From assembly GCF_009938225.1 (NCBI RefSeq), contig NZ_AP019657.1:1736001-1800000 (forward strand): a stretch of DNA of 64,000 nucleotides. The letters run 5' to 3'. Positions 44,772-53,168 of this stretch are shown here, one piece after another (positions within the stretch are counted from its first letter, which is position 1; every line of letters starts with the position of its first letter). This DNA is from Vibrio ponticus (lineage in GTDB: Bacteria; Pseudomonadota; Gammaproteobacteria; Enterobacterales; Vibrionaceae). The notes under the pieces are model-generated. The model had not been told where the DNA came from. It worked only from the letters and a program-made list of their open reading frames with translations, and made no database searches. Position numbers and translations under genes: made by a program.

Positions 44772-46772
44772 CTACCTAGCCGATGAAGCCAATTCATTAC
44801 GTAAGCGGCGTGATTCAATCACATTCGCTTTGCGCTTATTCGAATACATCGATAAATCAGCTTCATGCATTACCGCTTCAAGCGTCATACTTGTTCCTCG
44901 CGGCTTAGAAACACCAAATGCGACCGAAACTTCGAGCGCAATATCATTACTCAAAGAAGTAAAACGGATCTTCTGCAAATGTAAGAGCGCGTGGCTTAGA
45001 TCATAGCCATTTGGTGTGCCAATCAAAATAAATTCATCGCCACCAATACGATAACTCTGCCCTTTCCAATATCGATTAATGTTTCTCGACAACTCTTGCA
45101 AGACTTGATCGCCCACTTCATGCCCATAGGTGTCATTAATCGGTTTAAATTTGTTCACATCCAAATAGACTAACGTCACTTCTGCGGGTACACCTTTACT
45201 AAATCGACGTTTTAACGCTCTGCGATTCTTAAGACGAGTCAGATTATCCGTATTAGATTGCTGGTTAAGATAGAAGCTCGCAATTAAAGACGCGGCCAAC
45301 GCGACAAAGAAAACAACCAGACTTAAACGCGCCAGTTTTTGCTCACTCTGTAAGGTTGCTTTCCAATCAGGCTGAATGTAGTGCTTATTAATAATTCGCT
45401 CTAAATCCAACATGGTGATCGCTTGAGAAAACAGTGAAGCTAAAACCGCCCCTTTCTCATCATTGTTAAACCCAATTGCGATGTCCGTATAGTAAACCTC
45501 ACCAATTAACTTATCCTCAGTAATTGGCAGTAACGTCTTCGACTCTCGTAATACCTTATTAAAACTCGAGCGGGACATAACCAAGTAGTCGACTTCTCGG
45601 TTTAATAACGCGGCAACTCGAGCCGCATTATTGGGATAGGTATAGAGCTTCTTCTGCGGCAGCATTTTCGCTAAGACTTCATGGTAAATATCGTCTTTGA
45701 CGACGCCTATTCTTTCAACGATCAGCTCTGAAATATTACTGTAAACATTATCTTTATAACCCTCTCGCTTAAGTACGATACCTGTCGAGGTGTAATAAGG
45801 CTTACTAAAGTTTGCGATCTCTTTGCGAGGTTCAGATATGGCAAGCGGAGACAACATATCAATCTTTTCCGCTAAAAAGTCACCATACATCGATTCCCAT
45901 GTCTCCTCAGCATGACTGACAAGTTGGCAATTTAGCTGCAATATATGGCAAGCAGAAAACAGTACCTCTGGCGTCACTCCCGTCACTTTGCCATTATCGT
46001 GATAAGTCGCATACTGACCAATATGCTCTATTTTCACTTTCAGCGGTTGATTTCTGTCAATACCCGCTCGAGTGACCATATTACGTAAAGCTTCACGACG
46101 AAGTTGAAATTGATAGCCCTCGACCGACTCTCTCAAGGCTTTTTGCACTTGTGCGGTATGGATAAATTGTTGGAACTGCTCAAGCTGCTGCTTATGTTTA
46201 CCTTTTGTCGCAATGAGCGACACCGGTTTGATTGAGATCTGGTGATTAAGCAGCTCAGCATCATAACCCGCCGATAGCATCGGTTTTAACTGATTAATCG
46301 CGTCAACGATGCCGTCAACTAATCCCTGCTCAAGCAAGCGCTTGGCTTCAAGTTGACCTTGATATTCCACTTGCTCAATATCGGGATAGTTTTTCGCGAT
46401 TAACGCACCATATATCGTACCCTTCGGCACTCCGACCCGCTGTATCGAAGAGAGTGTTGCACCAGCTAAGCTATAAAGATAGGTATATTCGATATTGGTA
46501 GGACTAGAGAAGTCAAAGCGCTCTTCGCGCTGATCGGTAAAGGTAACATTCGCAGCAAAATCACTCTCCCCAATCTCAACTGCGGTCAGGATATCGTTGA
46601 AACTTGGGTAGTAGATATATTCAATCGTAACGTCAAACTCGGATGCCACCGAGTCAAATAATGTTCGGGTAACAATATCATCCGCCTCCATCCCTACTTT
46701 GATGCTTTTTTCAGCATAAGCGGATGGCAGTGAAATGAATAATGCTATCAATAGAAATACAGCTCGAAGCAA
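44772..46772 (-). CDS. Diguanylate cyclase with two periplasmic solute-binding domains
   Basis: 666 residues starting at TTG (AGGT 6 nt upstream) with a signal peptide (ending S-A-Y-A). Two periplasmic SBP_bac_3-type domains (about 22-230 and 240-475; for example F-T-D-Q-R-E-E-R-F-D-F-S-S-P and L-A-I-S-E-P-R-K-E-I-A-N-F-S-K-P-Y-Y) precede a membrane helix (about 480-505) and a GGDEF domain (about 510-655) with D-N-L-T-R-L-K-N-R-R and the intact motif R-I-G-G-D-E-F. It should make c-di-GMP in response to a periplasmic ligand, probably an amino acid-like compound. The inhibitory I-site (RxxD before GGDEF) is absent, so product inhibition is not expected at that site. Confidence 0.9.
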   Translation of the reverse strand: MLRAVFLLIALFISLPSAYAEKSIKVGMEADDIVTRTLFDSVASEFDVTIEYIYYPSFNDILTAVEIGESDFAANVTFTDQREERFDFSSPTNIEYTYLYSLAGATLSSIQRVGVPKGTIYGALIAKNYPDIEQVEYQGQLEAKRLLEQGLVDGIVDAINQLKPMLSAGYDAELLNHQISIKPVSLIATKGKHKQQLEQFQQFIHTAQVQKALRESVEGYQFQLRREALRNMVTRAGIDRNQPLKVKIEHIGQYATYHDNGKVTGVTPEVLFSACHILQLNCQLVSHAEETWESMYGDFLAEKIDMLSPLAISEPRKEIANFSKPYYTSTGIVLKREGYKDNVYSNISELIVERIGVVKDDIYHEVLAKMLPQKKLYTYPNNAARVAALLNREVDYLVMSRSSFNKVLRESKTLLPITEDKLIGEVYYTDIAIGFNNDEKGAVLASLFSQAITMLDLERIINKHYIQPDWKATLQSEQKLARLSLVVFFVALAASLIASFYLNQQSNTDNLTRLKNRRALKRRFSKGVPAEVTLVYLDVNKFKPINDTYGHEVGDQVLQELSRNINRYWKGQSYRIGGDEFILIGTPNGYDLSHALLHLQKIRFTSLSNDIALEVSVAFGVSKPRGTSMTLEAVMHEADLSMYSNKRKANVIESRRLRNELASSAR

Positions 46773-46931
46773 ACTTTACCTGACCATTGTGACTGATTGA
46801 AGATGTTCTACTGGCAAACGTTCACTTAATTCAAATGGTTGAAAAGCTTACTCGCCACATCTTTTTGTATATTTAAGCGTCGATTGTGTCATAAAATTGT
46901 TATCAACAACAAACGTTAATAGCAACTCCAT

Positions 46932-47672
46932 TCATATTTCTTCGTTGTACTCGACACTTTGTAATATATAGTCCGTGATCCACGCCGTTCCGAGTAGACA
47001 CAACCAAACGACAAATACTGGGTTTGGTACGTCTACTTGTGGGCTAATCACCAAAGCAGCAAAGCCTACCGTGGGCAAAGTCCAACATAATAGCTTGCCC
47101 CATTTAAAGCTTTTGACTTTAAGAAGATTTTCGAGCGTCGACATAATGCCAATTGCTGAAAGCGCAAACAAAATCCCGTAAGTAAACTGCGCAACCCATA
47201 ACGGTAACAGCAATACTAGTACCCACCAACGATGTTCTTTCGCCGGCTTCCAATGACTAACAGACCACCAAATCAAAATCACAGCGAGAGTCTGAAAGCC
47301 CGTCATAACCGCTGACCCTTCGAGTTTTCCCGCCGTTTGAGTCGACATGATCCCTACTTGCAACGTAACAACAATCAGCGCCGATATCGCTACGGCAATC
47401 ATGTTAGAGCGCTTAGAAAAGATGACCATCAACAAAGGGAAGAGAATCCAAACACTAACCGATAAAGTAATCGGTTGATGGGGTAAGGTGAGACCATAGG
47501 CTAGCACCGAGACAAAAAACACAGCCGAAGCGAAACTGCGCTTTTGGATTAGCCACAACGCTGGCACCAATACCGCGACTAAAGGGATCTCTCCTTCACT
47601 AACGCCGAGCACTCGTGCGCACACCACAGCCAGTAGTGCAGCAATAAAAAACTGTAGGGTAGAAAACAACAT
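46932..47672 (-). CDS. Multi-pass membrane protein of unknown function
   Basis: 246 residues, almost entirely hydrophobic, with about seven or eight membrane helices and few charged loops (for example S-H-W-K-P-A-K-E-H-R-W-W and K-V-K-S-F-K-W-G-K). I do not recognise a family with confidence. It stands alone between the diguanylate cyclase and atl genes on the minus strand. The window gives no clue to its role. Confidence 0.75.
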   Translation of the reverse strand: MLFSTLQFFIAALLAVVCARVLGVSEGEIPLVAVLVPALWLIQKRSFASAVFFVSVLAYGLTLPHQPITLSVSVWILFPLLMVIFSKRSNMIAVAISALIVVTLQVGIMSTQTAGKLEGSAVMTGFQTLAVILIWWSVSHWKPAKEHRWWVLVLLLPLWVAQFTYGILFALSAIGIMSTLENLLKVKSFKWGKLLCWTLPTVGFAALVISPQVDVPNPVFVVWLCLLGTAWITDYILQSVEYNEEI

Positions 47673-47839
47673 TCCCGCTCCTTATTCCTTCCTGGAATTA
47701 TCGAAATCGGTGATTTAGTTTAAAATGCATTCATTGCAAAAATAGTGTCGAAGCATCCCTTTGCTATTTCGACTAATTAAACCACGGTGCAGTACCAAGT
47801 TACCTCAATAATCAGAAAAACTTGGATACAGGATTAAGT

Positions 47840-48142
47840 ATGGATCAGTTTTTAGCGCAAATCTTTGCAGTAATTCACCAAATTCCCGAAGGAAAAGTCA
47901 TCAGTTACGGTGAAATTGCCAAATTAGCTGGCTATCCGGGGTATGCACGTCATGTAGGAAAAGCACTAAGCAACCTTCCTGAGGGCTCGAAGCTACCTTG
48001 GCATCGGGTGTTAAATAGCCAAGGAAAAATTTCACTTAAAGGTCATGATCTTGACCGGCAACGAGCAAAGTTACTTGCTGAGGGTATCGAGTGCAGTGAA
48101 GTGGGAAAAGTTAACTTGAGAAAATACAAATGGCAGCCCTAG
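47840..48142 (+). CDS. atl: Alkyltransferase-like DNA repair protein Atl
   Basis: 100 residues from the ATG at 47840 (AGGA about 6 nt upstream; an in-frame TTG six codons earlier is unlikely). It matches the DNA-binding domain of O6-alkylguanine alkyltransferases: I-P-E-G-K-V-I-S-Y-G-E-I-A, R-H-V-G-K-A-L, but the active site reads P-W-H-R-V with Trp in place of the reactive Cys. Such proteins bind alkylated guanine without repairing it and hand the lesion to nucleotide excision repair. The order ffs, atl (ybaZ), ybaY, tesB parallels E. coli. Confidence 0.93.
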   Translation: MDQFLAQIFAVIHQIPEGKVISYGEIAKLAGYPGYARHVGKALSNLPEGSKLPWHRVLNSQGKISLKGHDLDRQRAKLLAEGIECSEVGKVNLRKYKWQP

Positions 48143-48204
48143 GCTGCCATTGATTGCACCAGCGAGAAGGTGCTTAGTCTCATCAACTCAGATAATTGAC
48201 GAAA

Positions 48205-48630
48205 TTAGCGACCTACACCAACTAGCATCAAATCACGATGCTGAGTCTTTGCTTCATCAGTGATAACTGGGTAAACCGTGTCAGTAGTGAAGCGCAATTT
48301 ACCATTCACCTCAATACGTGCACTTACCGCGTAAGTATGACCCGGTTGGATCGTGTCTGCGTCATAGTTTAGCGTAAACGCGAAAGGAATTTGCTTACCT
48401 TCGGTTTCCATTACCTGCTCAGCAACCAGTTTGGCTGGCGCATCCGCTAATGAAATATCTTGTAGGCGCACTGTGACAACCGCATTTTCAGGCAACATAA
48501 TGCGTTCACGGTAAGCCACTGTACCTGTTACCGATTGCTGCATTTGAACTTGTGATGTTGGTTCACTTTGACAACCCATTAAAACTGCTCCGAACAGAAC
48601 CGACGACATCAACATCAGTGCTTTTTTCAT
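48205..48630 (-). CDS. ybaY: YbaY-family outer-membrane lipoprotein
   Basis: 141 residues with a lipoprotein signal (G-A-V-L-M-G-C, Cys about 20). The body is a small beta-sandwich (V-T-G-T-V-A-Y-R-E-R-I-M-L-P-E-N-A-V-V-T-V-R-L) typical of the YbaY/type III secretion pilotin-like family. Its exact role is unknown. It is convergent with atl and divergent from tesB. The 8-bp inverted repeat TGGCAGCC / GGCTGCCA at 48131-48149 over the atl stop may be a weak terminator. Confidence 0.88.
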   Translation of the reverse strand: MKKALMLMSSVLFGAVLMGCQSEPTSQVQMQQSVTGTVAYRERIMLPENAVVTVRLQDISLADAPAKLVAEQVMETEGKQIPFAFTLNYDADTIQPGHTYAVSARIEVNGKLRFTTDTVYPVITDEAKTQHRDLMLVGVGR

Positions 48631-48842
48631 AATGCCTCACTATGAGATTTAATTGATATGGAATACGGGAAAATTATAGTCGTGATTGTGCATAGTGTCA
48701 TGAGGATTTGCACACTCTTAACCAATTCTTGACTGTGTCAGTTTTCTCTAGCGATTGACCAAACAACTTGATGCTAACGTCACTTTCGCTATAGGCTAAT
48801 GTTAAGAGTAATACTTAGTAAAATTGATTGGATAACAACATC

Positions 48843-49703
48843 ATGAGTAAACCACTAAACGAGCTACTAAGCTTGCTGCAGTTGGAAAAATTAGAAGAGG
48901 GATTGTTCCGTGGACAAAGTGAAAACCTCGGGTTACCTCAAGTCTACGGTGGTCAGGTGATTGGACAAGCGTTATCTGCAGCCCGTTACACTGTGGCTTC
49001 TGATCGCACGGTTCACTCTTTTCACAGCTACTTCCTCTACCCTGGCGATCCTGAAAAGCCAATTATTTATGATGTAGAAAACTTACGTGATGGGCGCAGC
49101 TTTAGCACTCGACGTGTGAAAGCGATTCAAAATGGGCGTCCGATTTTCTATCTTACCGCCTCTTATCATGGTGAAGCGCCTGGGTTTGGGCATCAAAACA
49201 CCATGCCCAACATCCCTGGTCCGGAAAATTTTGCCTCTGAGTCTCAACTAGCAGAGAAAATTGCACACTTCTTACCAGAAAAGCTGCAAAAAACCTTCTG
49301 CGGTGAGAAGCCAATCGAAATGCGTCCGGTCACCGTGGTTAACCCACTCAAACCAGAAAAAACCGAACCTAAGCAATACCTATGGATGAAAGCCAATGGC
49401 GAACTGCCTGATAATCAGCTCATTCATCAATACCTACTGGGTTACGCATCTGATTGGGGCTTCCTAGTGACAGCACTGCACCCACACGGTGTTTCTCTAC
49501 TCACACCAAAACTGCAAGTCGCCACAATTGACCACTCAATCTGGTTCCACCGCCCATTTAAGATGGATGAATGGTTGCTCTACGTGATTGATAGCCCAAC
49601 CGCAAGCAACACTCGTGGTCTTGTACGCGGCGAAATCTACAATCGTCAGGGTGATCTAGTGGCAACGGCAGTACAAGAAGGTGTGATGCGTTTTACCGAT
49701 TAA
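48843..49703 (+). CDS. tesB: Acyl-CoA thioesterase II
   Basis: 286 residues from the ATG at 48843, the same length as E. coli TesB; an upstream in-frame TTG (48828) overlaps the GGAT site. Double hot-dog fold with [11 protein letters not shown] near residue 30, V-H-S-F-H-S-Y-F-L near 58 and the C-terminal domain segment H-S-I-W-F-H-R-P-F containing the catalytic Asp region (A-T-I-D-H). It hydrolyses medium- and long-chain acyl-CoA in the cytoplasm. Confidence 0.94.
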   Translation: MSKPLNELLSLLQLEKLEEGLFRGQSENLGLPQVYGGQVIGQALSAARYTVASDRTVHSFHSYFLYPGDPEKPIIYDVENLRDGRSFSTRRVKAIQNGRPIFYLTASYHGEAPGFGHQNTMPNIPGPENFASESQLAEKIAHFLPEKLQKTFCGEKPIEMRPVTVVNPLKPEKTEPKQYLWMKANGELPDNQLIHQYLLGYASDWGFLVTALHPHGVSLLTPKLQVATIDHSIWFHRPFKMDEWLLYVIDSPTASNTRGLVRGEIYNRQGDLVATAVQEGVMRFTD

Positions 49704-49912
49704 CGCATCTCTTCAACCTTAATATGGCGTAGGAAATTGAGTCAAAACTACGCCATTTTCTACTCCAAATGCATTTAAAATAACAAACACACTACAATGA
49801 AGCGCATGAAGAGAAATTATTTCCACAAAGAGCGCAAAATAAAGTAAACAAGGAAAACACATTCTCCTCATTTAGAGTTAAATTATTGTAAAAAGATTCG
49901 AGGAGAAAGCTC

Positions 49913-50977
49913 ATGTTAAACCAAAGAGAATGGACAAATAACGCCGTACGAAAAATCGAAGCCGATTATCAGCGCTCAGCGGACACCCATTTGATCAAGC
50001 TCGACTTACCATGCGTGAATGGCATTGATATTTATCTAAAAGATGAAAGTACCCACCCGACGGGATCGCTTAAACATCGTTTAGCTCGCTCGCTATTTCT
50101 TTATGCTTTGAGTAATGGTTGGGTCGGTCCCAAAACCACCATCATTGAATCTTCTTCTGGTAGTACGGCTGTTTCTGAAGCCTATTTTGCGCGCTTACTC
50201 GGCTTACCTTTTATCGCTGTAGTACCAAAACATACCGCCCGCAAAAAAATTGAACAAATTGAGTTCTATGGCGGTAAGGCGCATTTTGTTGAACGTTCGG
50301 ATCAAATTTACGACGAATCACGCCGATTAGCCAAAGAGCTTGATGGTCACTATATGGACCAATTTACCTATGCAGAGCGAGCGACAGACTGGCGTGGTAA
50401 CAACAATATTGCTGACTCTATCTTTAACCAAATGAAACTTGAAGACCATCCTATCCCTCAGTGGATCGTCATGAGCCCAGGAACTGGCGGTACATCCGCG
50501 ACCATCGGTCGCTTTATCCGTTTTCAGCAATACGACACTAAGCTGTGTGTTGTTGATCCAGACAACTCAGTGTTCTTCGATTACTACCAATCGGGTGATA
50601 CGTCTCTTACATCCGACAAAGGCAGTAAAATAGAAGGCATTGGTCGCCCCCGCGTTGAACCCAGCTTTATTGCAGGCGTGGTTGATGAAATGCGTAAAGT
50701 ACCTGATGCGGCGTCTGTCGCAACTGCACAATGGCTAGAGACTAAACTCGGTCGTAAAGTAGGTGCATCTACCGGTACGAACGTCTTTGGCGCTCTGCAA
50801 TTAGCATGCGAAATGAAGCGAAAGGGAGAAACTGGCTCTATTGTGACCCTATTGTGTGATAGCGGCGAACGATACTTAGATACGTACTACAACCCAGCTT
50901 GGGTGGCGGAAAACATCGGTGATCTTGAGCCATATCGCCTCAAATTGGCAGAGTTTGAATCGCAAGCTCGTTTGTAA
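49913..50977 (+). CDS. PLP-dependent cysteine synthase-family enzyme, probable L-cysteine desulfhydrase
   Basis: 354 residues, fold-type II PLP enzyme. The PLP lysine is in [10 protein letters not shown], the substrate loop is [10 protein letters not shown], and the phosphate loop is P-G-T-G-G-T-S-A-T. The Cys synthase core matches, but the long insert and C-terminus fit the cysteine desulfhydrase (Cds1)-type branch rather than CysK. It would break cysteine down to sulfide, or act in a related reaction. It is preceded by an AGGAG site. It lies about 6 kb from the cyuA-cyuR locus, a possible functional link. Confidence 0.75.
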   Translation: MLNQREWTNNAVRKIEADYQRSADTHLIKLDLPCVNGIDIYLKDESTHPTGSLKHRLARSLFLYALSNGWVGPKTTIIESSSGSTAVSEAYFARLLGLPFIAVVPKHTARKKIEQIEFYGGKAHFVERSDQIYDESRRLAKELDGHYMDQFTYAERATDWRGNNNIADSIFNQMKLEDHPIPQWIVMSPGTGGTSATIGRFIRFQQYDTKLCVVDPDNSVFFDYYQSGDTSLTSDKGSKIEGIGRPRVEPSFIAGVVDEMRKVPDAASVATAQWLETKLGRKVGASTGTNVFGALQLACEMKRKGETGSIVTLLCDSGERYLDTYYNPAWVAENIGDLEPYRLKLAEFESQARL

Positions 50978-50990
50978 GTCGATGAATTAA

Positions 50991-51016
50991 AAATGGGTAT
51001 CAGCTGATACCCATTT
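50991..51016. terminator. Bidirectional terminator
   Basis: Perfect palindrome: 11-bp stem AAATGGGTATC / GATACCCATTT around AGCT, with A-rich left and T-rich right flanks, between convergent genes ending at 50977 (+) and 51034 (-). Confidence 0.88.
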
Positions 51017-51033
51017 CTTTTATCTAATCTAGA

Positions 51034-51351
51034 TTACTTCTTCTGGCGCGCTTCAAATGCAGCCAACTGCTCAGGTGTCGCTGCTGGCTGATGATTCTGC
51101 TTCCATTCATCATAAGTCATGCCATATACGCGCTCGCGTGCATCATCAATATCAAGCTCTAAACCTTGATTTTCTGCTTCCGCTCTATACCACTTACTGA
51201 AACAGTTACGGCAAAAGCCTGCCAAAATCATTAAATCAATGTTCTGAACATCTTTGTTTTCGTCAAGGTGTGACAACAGTTTGCGAAATACCGCTGCATC
51301 GAGTTTGTCCTGTTGCTCTTGAGATAGATTCTTATATTTGAATTCAGCCAC
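51034..51351 (-). CDS. DUF1244-family protein
   Basis: 105 residues with the signature M-I-L-A-G-F-C-R-N-C-F-S-K-W-Y-R and Y-G-M-T-Y-D-E-W-K, which identifies the DUF1244 family of small cytoplasmic helical proteins. Function is unknown. The gene stands alone and shares a terminator with the upstream plus-strand enzyme gene. Confidence 0.88.
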   Translation of the reverse strand: MAEFKYKNLSQEQQDKLDAAVFRKLLSHLDENKDVQNIDLMILAGFCRNCFSKWYRAEAENQGLELDIDDARERVYGMTYDEWKQNHQPAATPEQLAAFEARQKK

Positions 51352-51409
51352 TTTACTTTCCTTATTATTGATTTTACTTCACTTAGTATACGCTAACTAA
51401 CAGATAAAA

Positions 51410-51439
51410 AAACGCCCAAGCAAACAGCTTAGGCGCGTT
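51410..51439 (-). terminator. Terminator after the Tim44-like gene
   Basis: Imperfect stem on the minus strand (AACGC-g-CC-t-AAGC pairing with GCTTGGGCGTT) followed by a run of T. Confidence 0.65.
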
Positions 51440-51476
51440 CAATCTTACTTAAGGTGATGACCAGCTAGGTCAACAA

Positions 51477-52352
51477 TTAACCTTGAATACCAACAATTAG
51501 CCATGGTGCATTTGGCGTAGTTAAATCACGCTCTAAGTGCCAGATATCAGTAATGTCTTCTTCGATACCTTCCACTGCATCACGGTAGCGACCACTAAAT
51601 TGCAAGCTTAGTTGAGCTTTGCTTGCATCGTAGTCTGCACGTACGATTTCTGCATCAACGTACATTACGTCAGTGTGCTGATCACCGTCTAGCTTAGCAC
51701 GCTCTTCTTTTAGATCGGCAAACAAGCTTGGTGACACGTACTCTTCAATCGTGTCTAGTTGGTTATGGTTCCACGCGCCTTGAATTGTACGGTAGTGCTC
51801 ACGAGAGCCATTAACGAAAGCCGCTTGGTCAAAACCTGGTGGGTAGTTGTGTGGCACATCGCTTTGCGCACCAAAACCGCCAAAGCCACCTTGGTTTACG
51901 TTTTGTGGTTGCTCAAAGTTGTGCACGTTTGGTTGCTCAAACTTAGGCGCAGAACCACCATAAGCATGCTGCTGACGCTGATGGTTGATGCTACCCTGCT
52001 TAGACGCAAGTAATCCACGCATTAGCTTGAAGATAACAAAGGCAATCAAGCCCATGATCAAGATATCCATAAACTGGATACCTTCAAACGCGCCACCGAA
52101 GAATGCCGCTAATAGACCACCAGCAAGCAAACCGCCTAAAATGCCACCCATCAAGCCTTTTTTGCTTGATGCCGGCTTCGCGCCTTGCTCTTTACCGATG
52201 GTATTGGTGTTCTGTTGCTGCTGCTTTGGCGCTGGCGCCGTCTTGAAGCTTTTACCAAAAGACTTACCACCACCGAACTTTTTAGCTTCCGCTACAGGCG
52301 TGATGGCGACAGAGACCATCAACAACGCCACTAGAGAAAAAAGTCGTTTCAT
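51477..52352 (-). CDS. Tim44-like domain membrane protein
   Basis: 291 residues. A signal or anchor segment is followed by a lysine/glycine-rich part with K-F-G-G-G-K-S-F-G-K-S-F, then glycine-rich membrane helices (about residues 68-115), a Gln/Asn/Gly-rich linker and a C-terminal Tim44-like domain (about 175-291) with Y-R-T-I-Q-G-A-W-N-H-N-Q-L-D and I-T-D-I-W-H-L-E-R-D. Bacterial members are inner-membrane proteins of unknown role. Confidence 0.87.
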   Translation of the reverse strand: MKRLFSLVALLMVSVAITPVAEAKKFGGGKSFGKSFKTAPAPKQQQQNTNTIGKEQGAKPASSKKGLMGGILGGLLAGGLLAAFFGGAFEGIQFMDILIMGLIAFVIFKLMRGLLASKQGSINHQRQQHAYGGSAPKFEQPNVHNFEQPQNVNQGGFGGFGAQSDVPHNYPPGFDQAAFVNGSREHYRTIQGAWNHNQLDTIEEYVSPSLFADLKEERAKLDGDQHTDVMYVDAEIVRADYDASKAQLSLQFSGRYRDAVEGIEEDITDIWHLERDLTTPNAPWLIVGIQG

Positions 52353-52530
52353 GTGTTTCCTTTAGGGTACTGGACTGAGTATTTTACCCACTCGCATTAG
52401 TTTTGAGTTAGGATCTTAATCTTAGCTGTATAGATACAAGAAAGATAGATTCCGCAACTGGAATCATGTATCAGAATATTGCAAATTTGTCGGTTGTCTA
52501 GTTGACGCTCAAAAAACACCTCCATAGAAT

Positions 52531-52547
52531 ATTGAACAACGTTCATT
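52531..52547. promoter_or_regulatory. Candidate operator before the TetR-WHG gene
   Basis: ATTGAAC-AAC-GTTCATT, a near-perfect dyad, ends 15 bp before the tetR ATG at 52562. Its half-sites recur at 55063-55090 upstream of yeiH. Autoregulation is inferred. Confidence 0.55.
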
Positions 52548-52561
52548 ATCCCACTTTTATT

Positions 52562-53152
52562 ATGGCTAGAAGAAACGACCATACACGAGAGCAATTGGTC
52601 GCATTAACGCTAAACGCAGTGAAACAATTTCTCAATGAGAACTCTCACCACGAACTAAGCTTGCGCAAAATTGCCCAAATGATTGGCTATGTACCAAGCA
52701 CCTTGGTTAACGTATTCGGTAACTACAACCTGCTACTACTGCACGTTGTCGCGCAGACTTTGGACGAATTGGCTGCTGAGGCAAAAGCCGTCGTATCAAA
52801 ATGCTCAGATCCATCTCAAGCACTTTATGAGTTAGCTTACTGCTACCATGACTTTGCGCAGCAGCATCCTTATCGTTGGCAACTGATCTTTGAACACAAT
52901 ATGAATGGTGAGCCACTTCCTGAATGGCAAGATGCTCGCATCAATCATATGACCGGTATGCTGGAAGCATTGCTAAGACAGCAAGCACCTACTCGCTCTG
53001 AAAACGAAGTATTACAAGCCAGTCGTGTACTTTGGGCGGGTGTCCATGGTATTACCTTGTTAAGTGTTGATGACAAATTCTTTGCTGCTGAGCCTATTGA
53101 TGGCAAAGAACTCATCGAAAATCTGTTATCTAACTATCTGAAAAATTGGTAA
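52562..53152 (+). CDS. TetR-family regulator with WHG-type C-terminal domain
   Basis: 196 residues from the ATG at 52562; a longer frame from 52502 would start with a sequence unlike TetR proteins and cover the operator. The N-terminal helix-turn-helix is E-L-S-L-R-K-I-A-Q-M-I-G-Y-V-P-S-T-L-V-N-V-F-G-N-Y, and the C-terminal part contains R-V-L-W-A-G-V-H-G-I-T, the WHG motif that names the subgroup. It is followed after 16 bp by the MFS-acyltransferase gene, so it probably controls that gene and lipid turnover. Confidence 0.87.
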   Translation: MARRNDHTREQLVALTLNAVKQFLNENSHHELSLRKIAQMIGYVPSTLVNVFGNYNLLLLHVVAQTLDELAAEAKAVVSKCSDPSQALYELAYCYHDFAQQHPYRWQLIFEHNMNGEPLPEWQDARINHMTGMLEALLRQQAPTRSENEVLQASRVLWAGVHGITLLSVDDKFFAAEPIDGKELIENLLSNYLKNW

Positions 53153-53168
53153 CACATAAGGAAATGTA

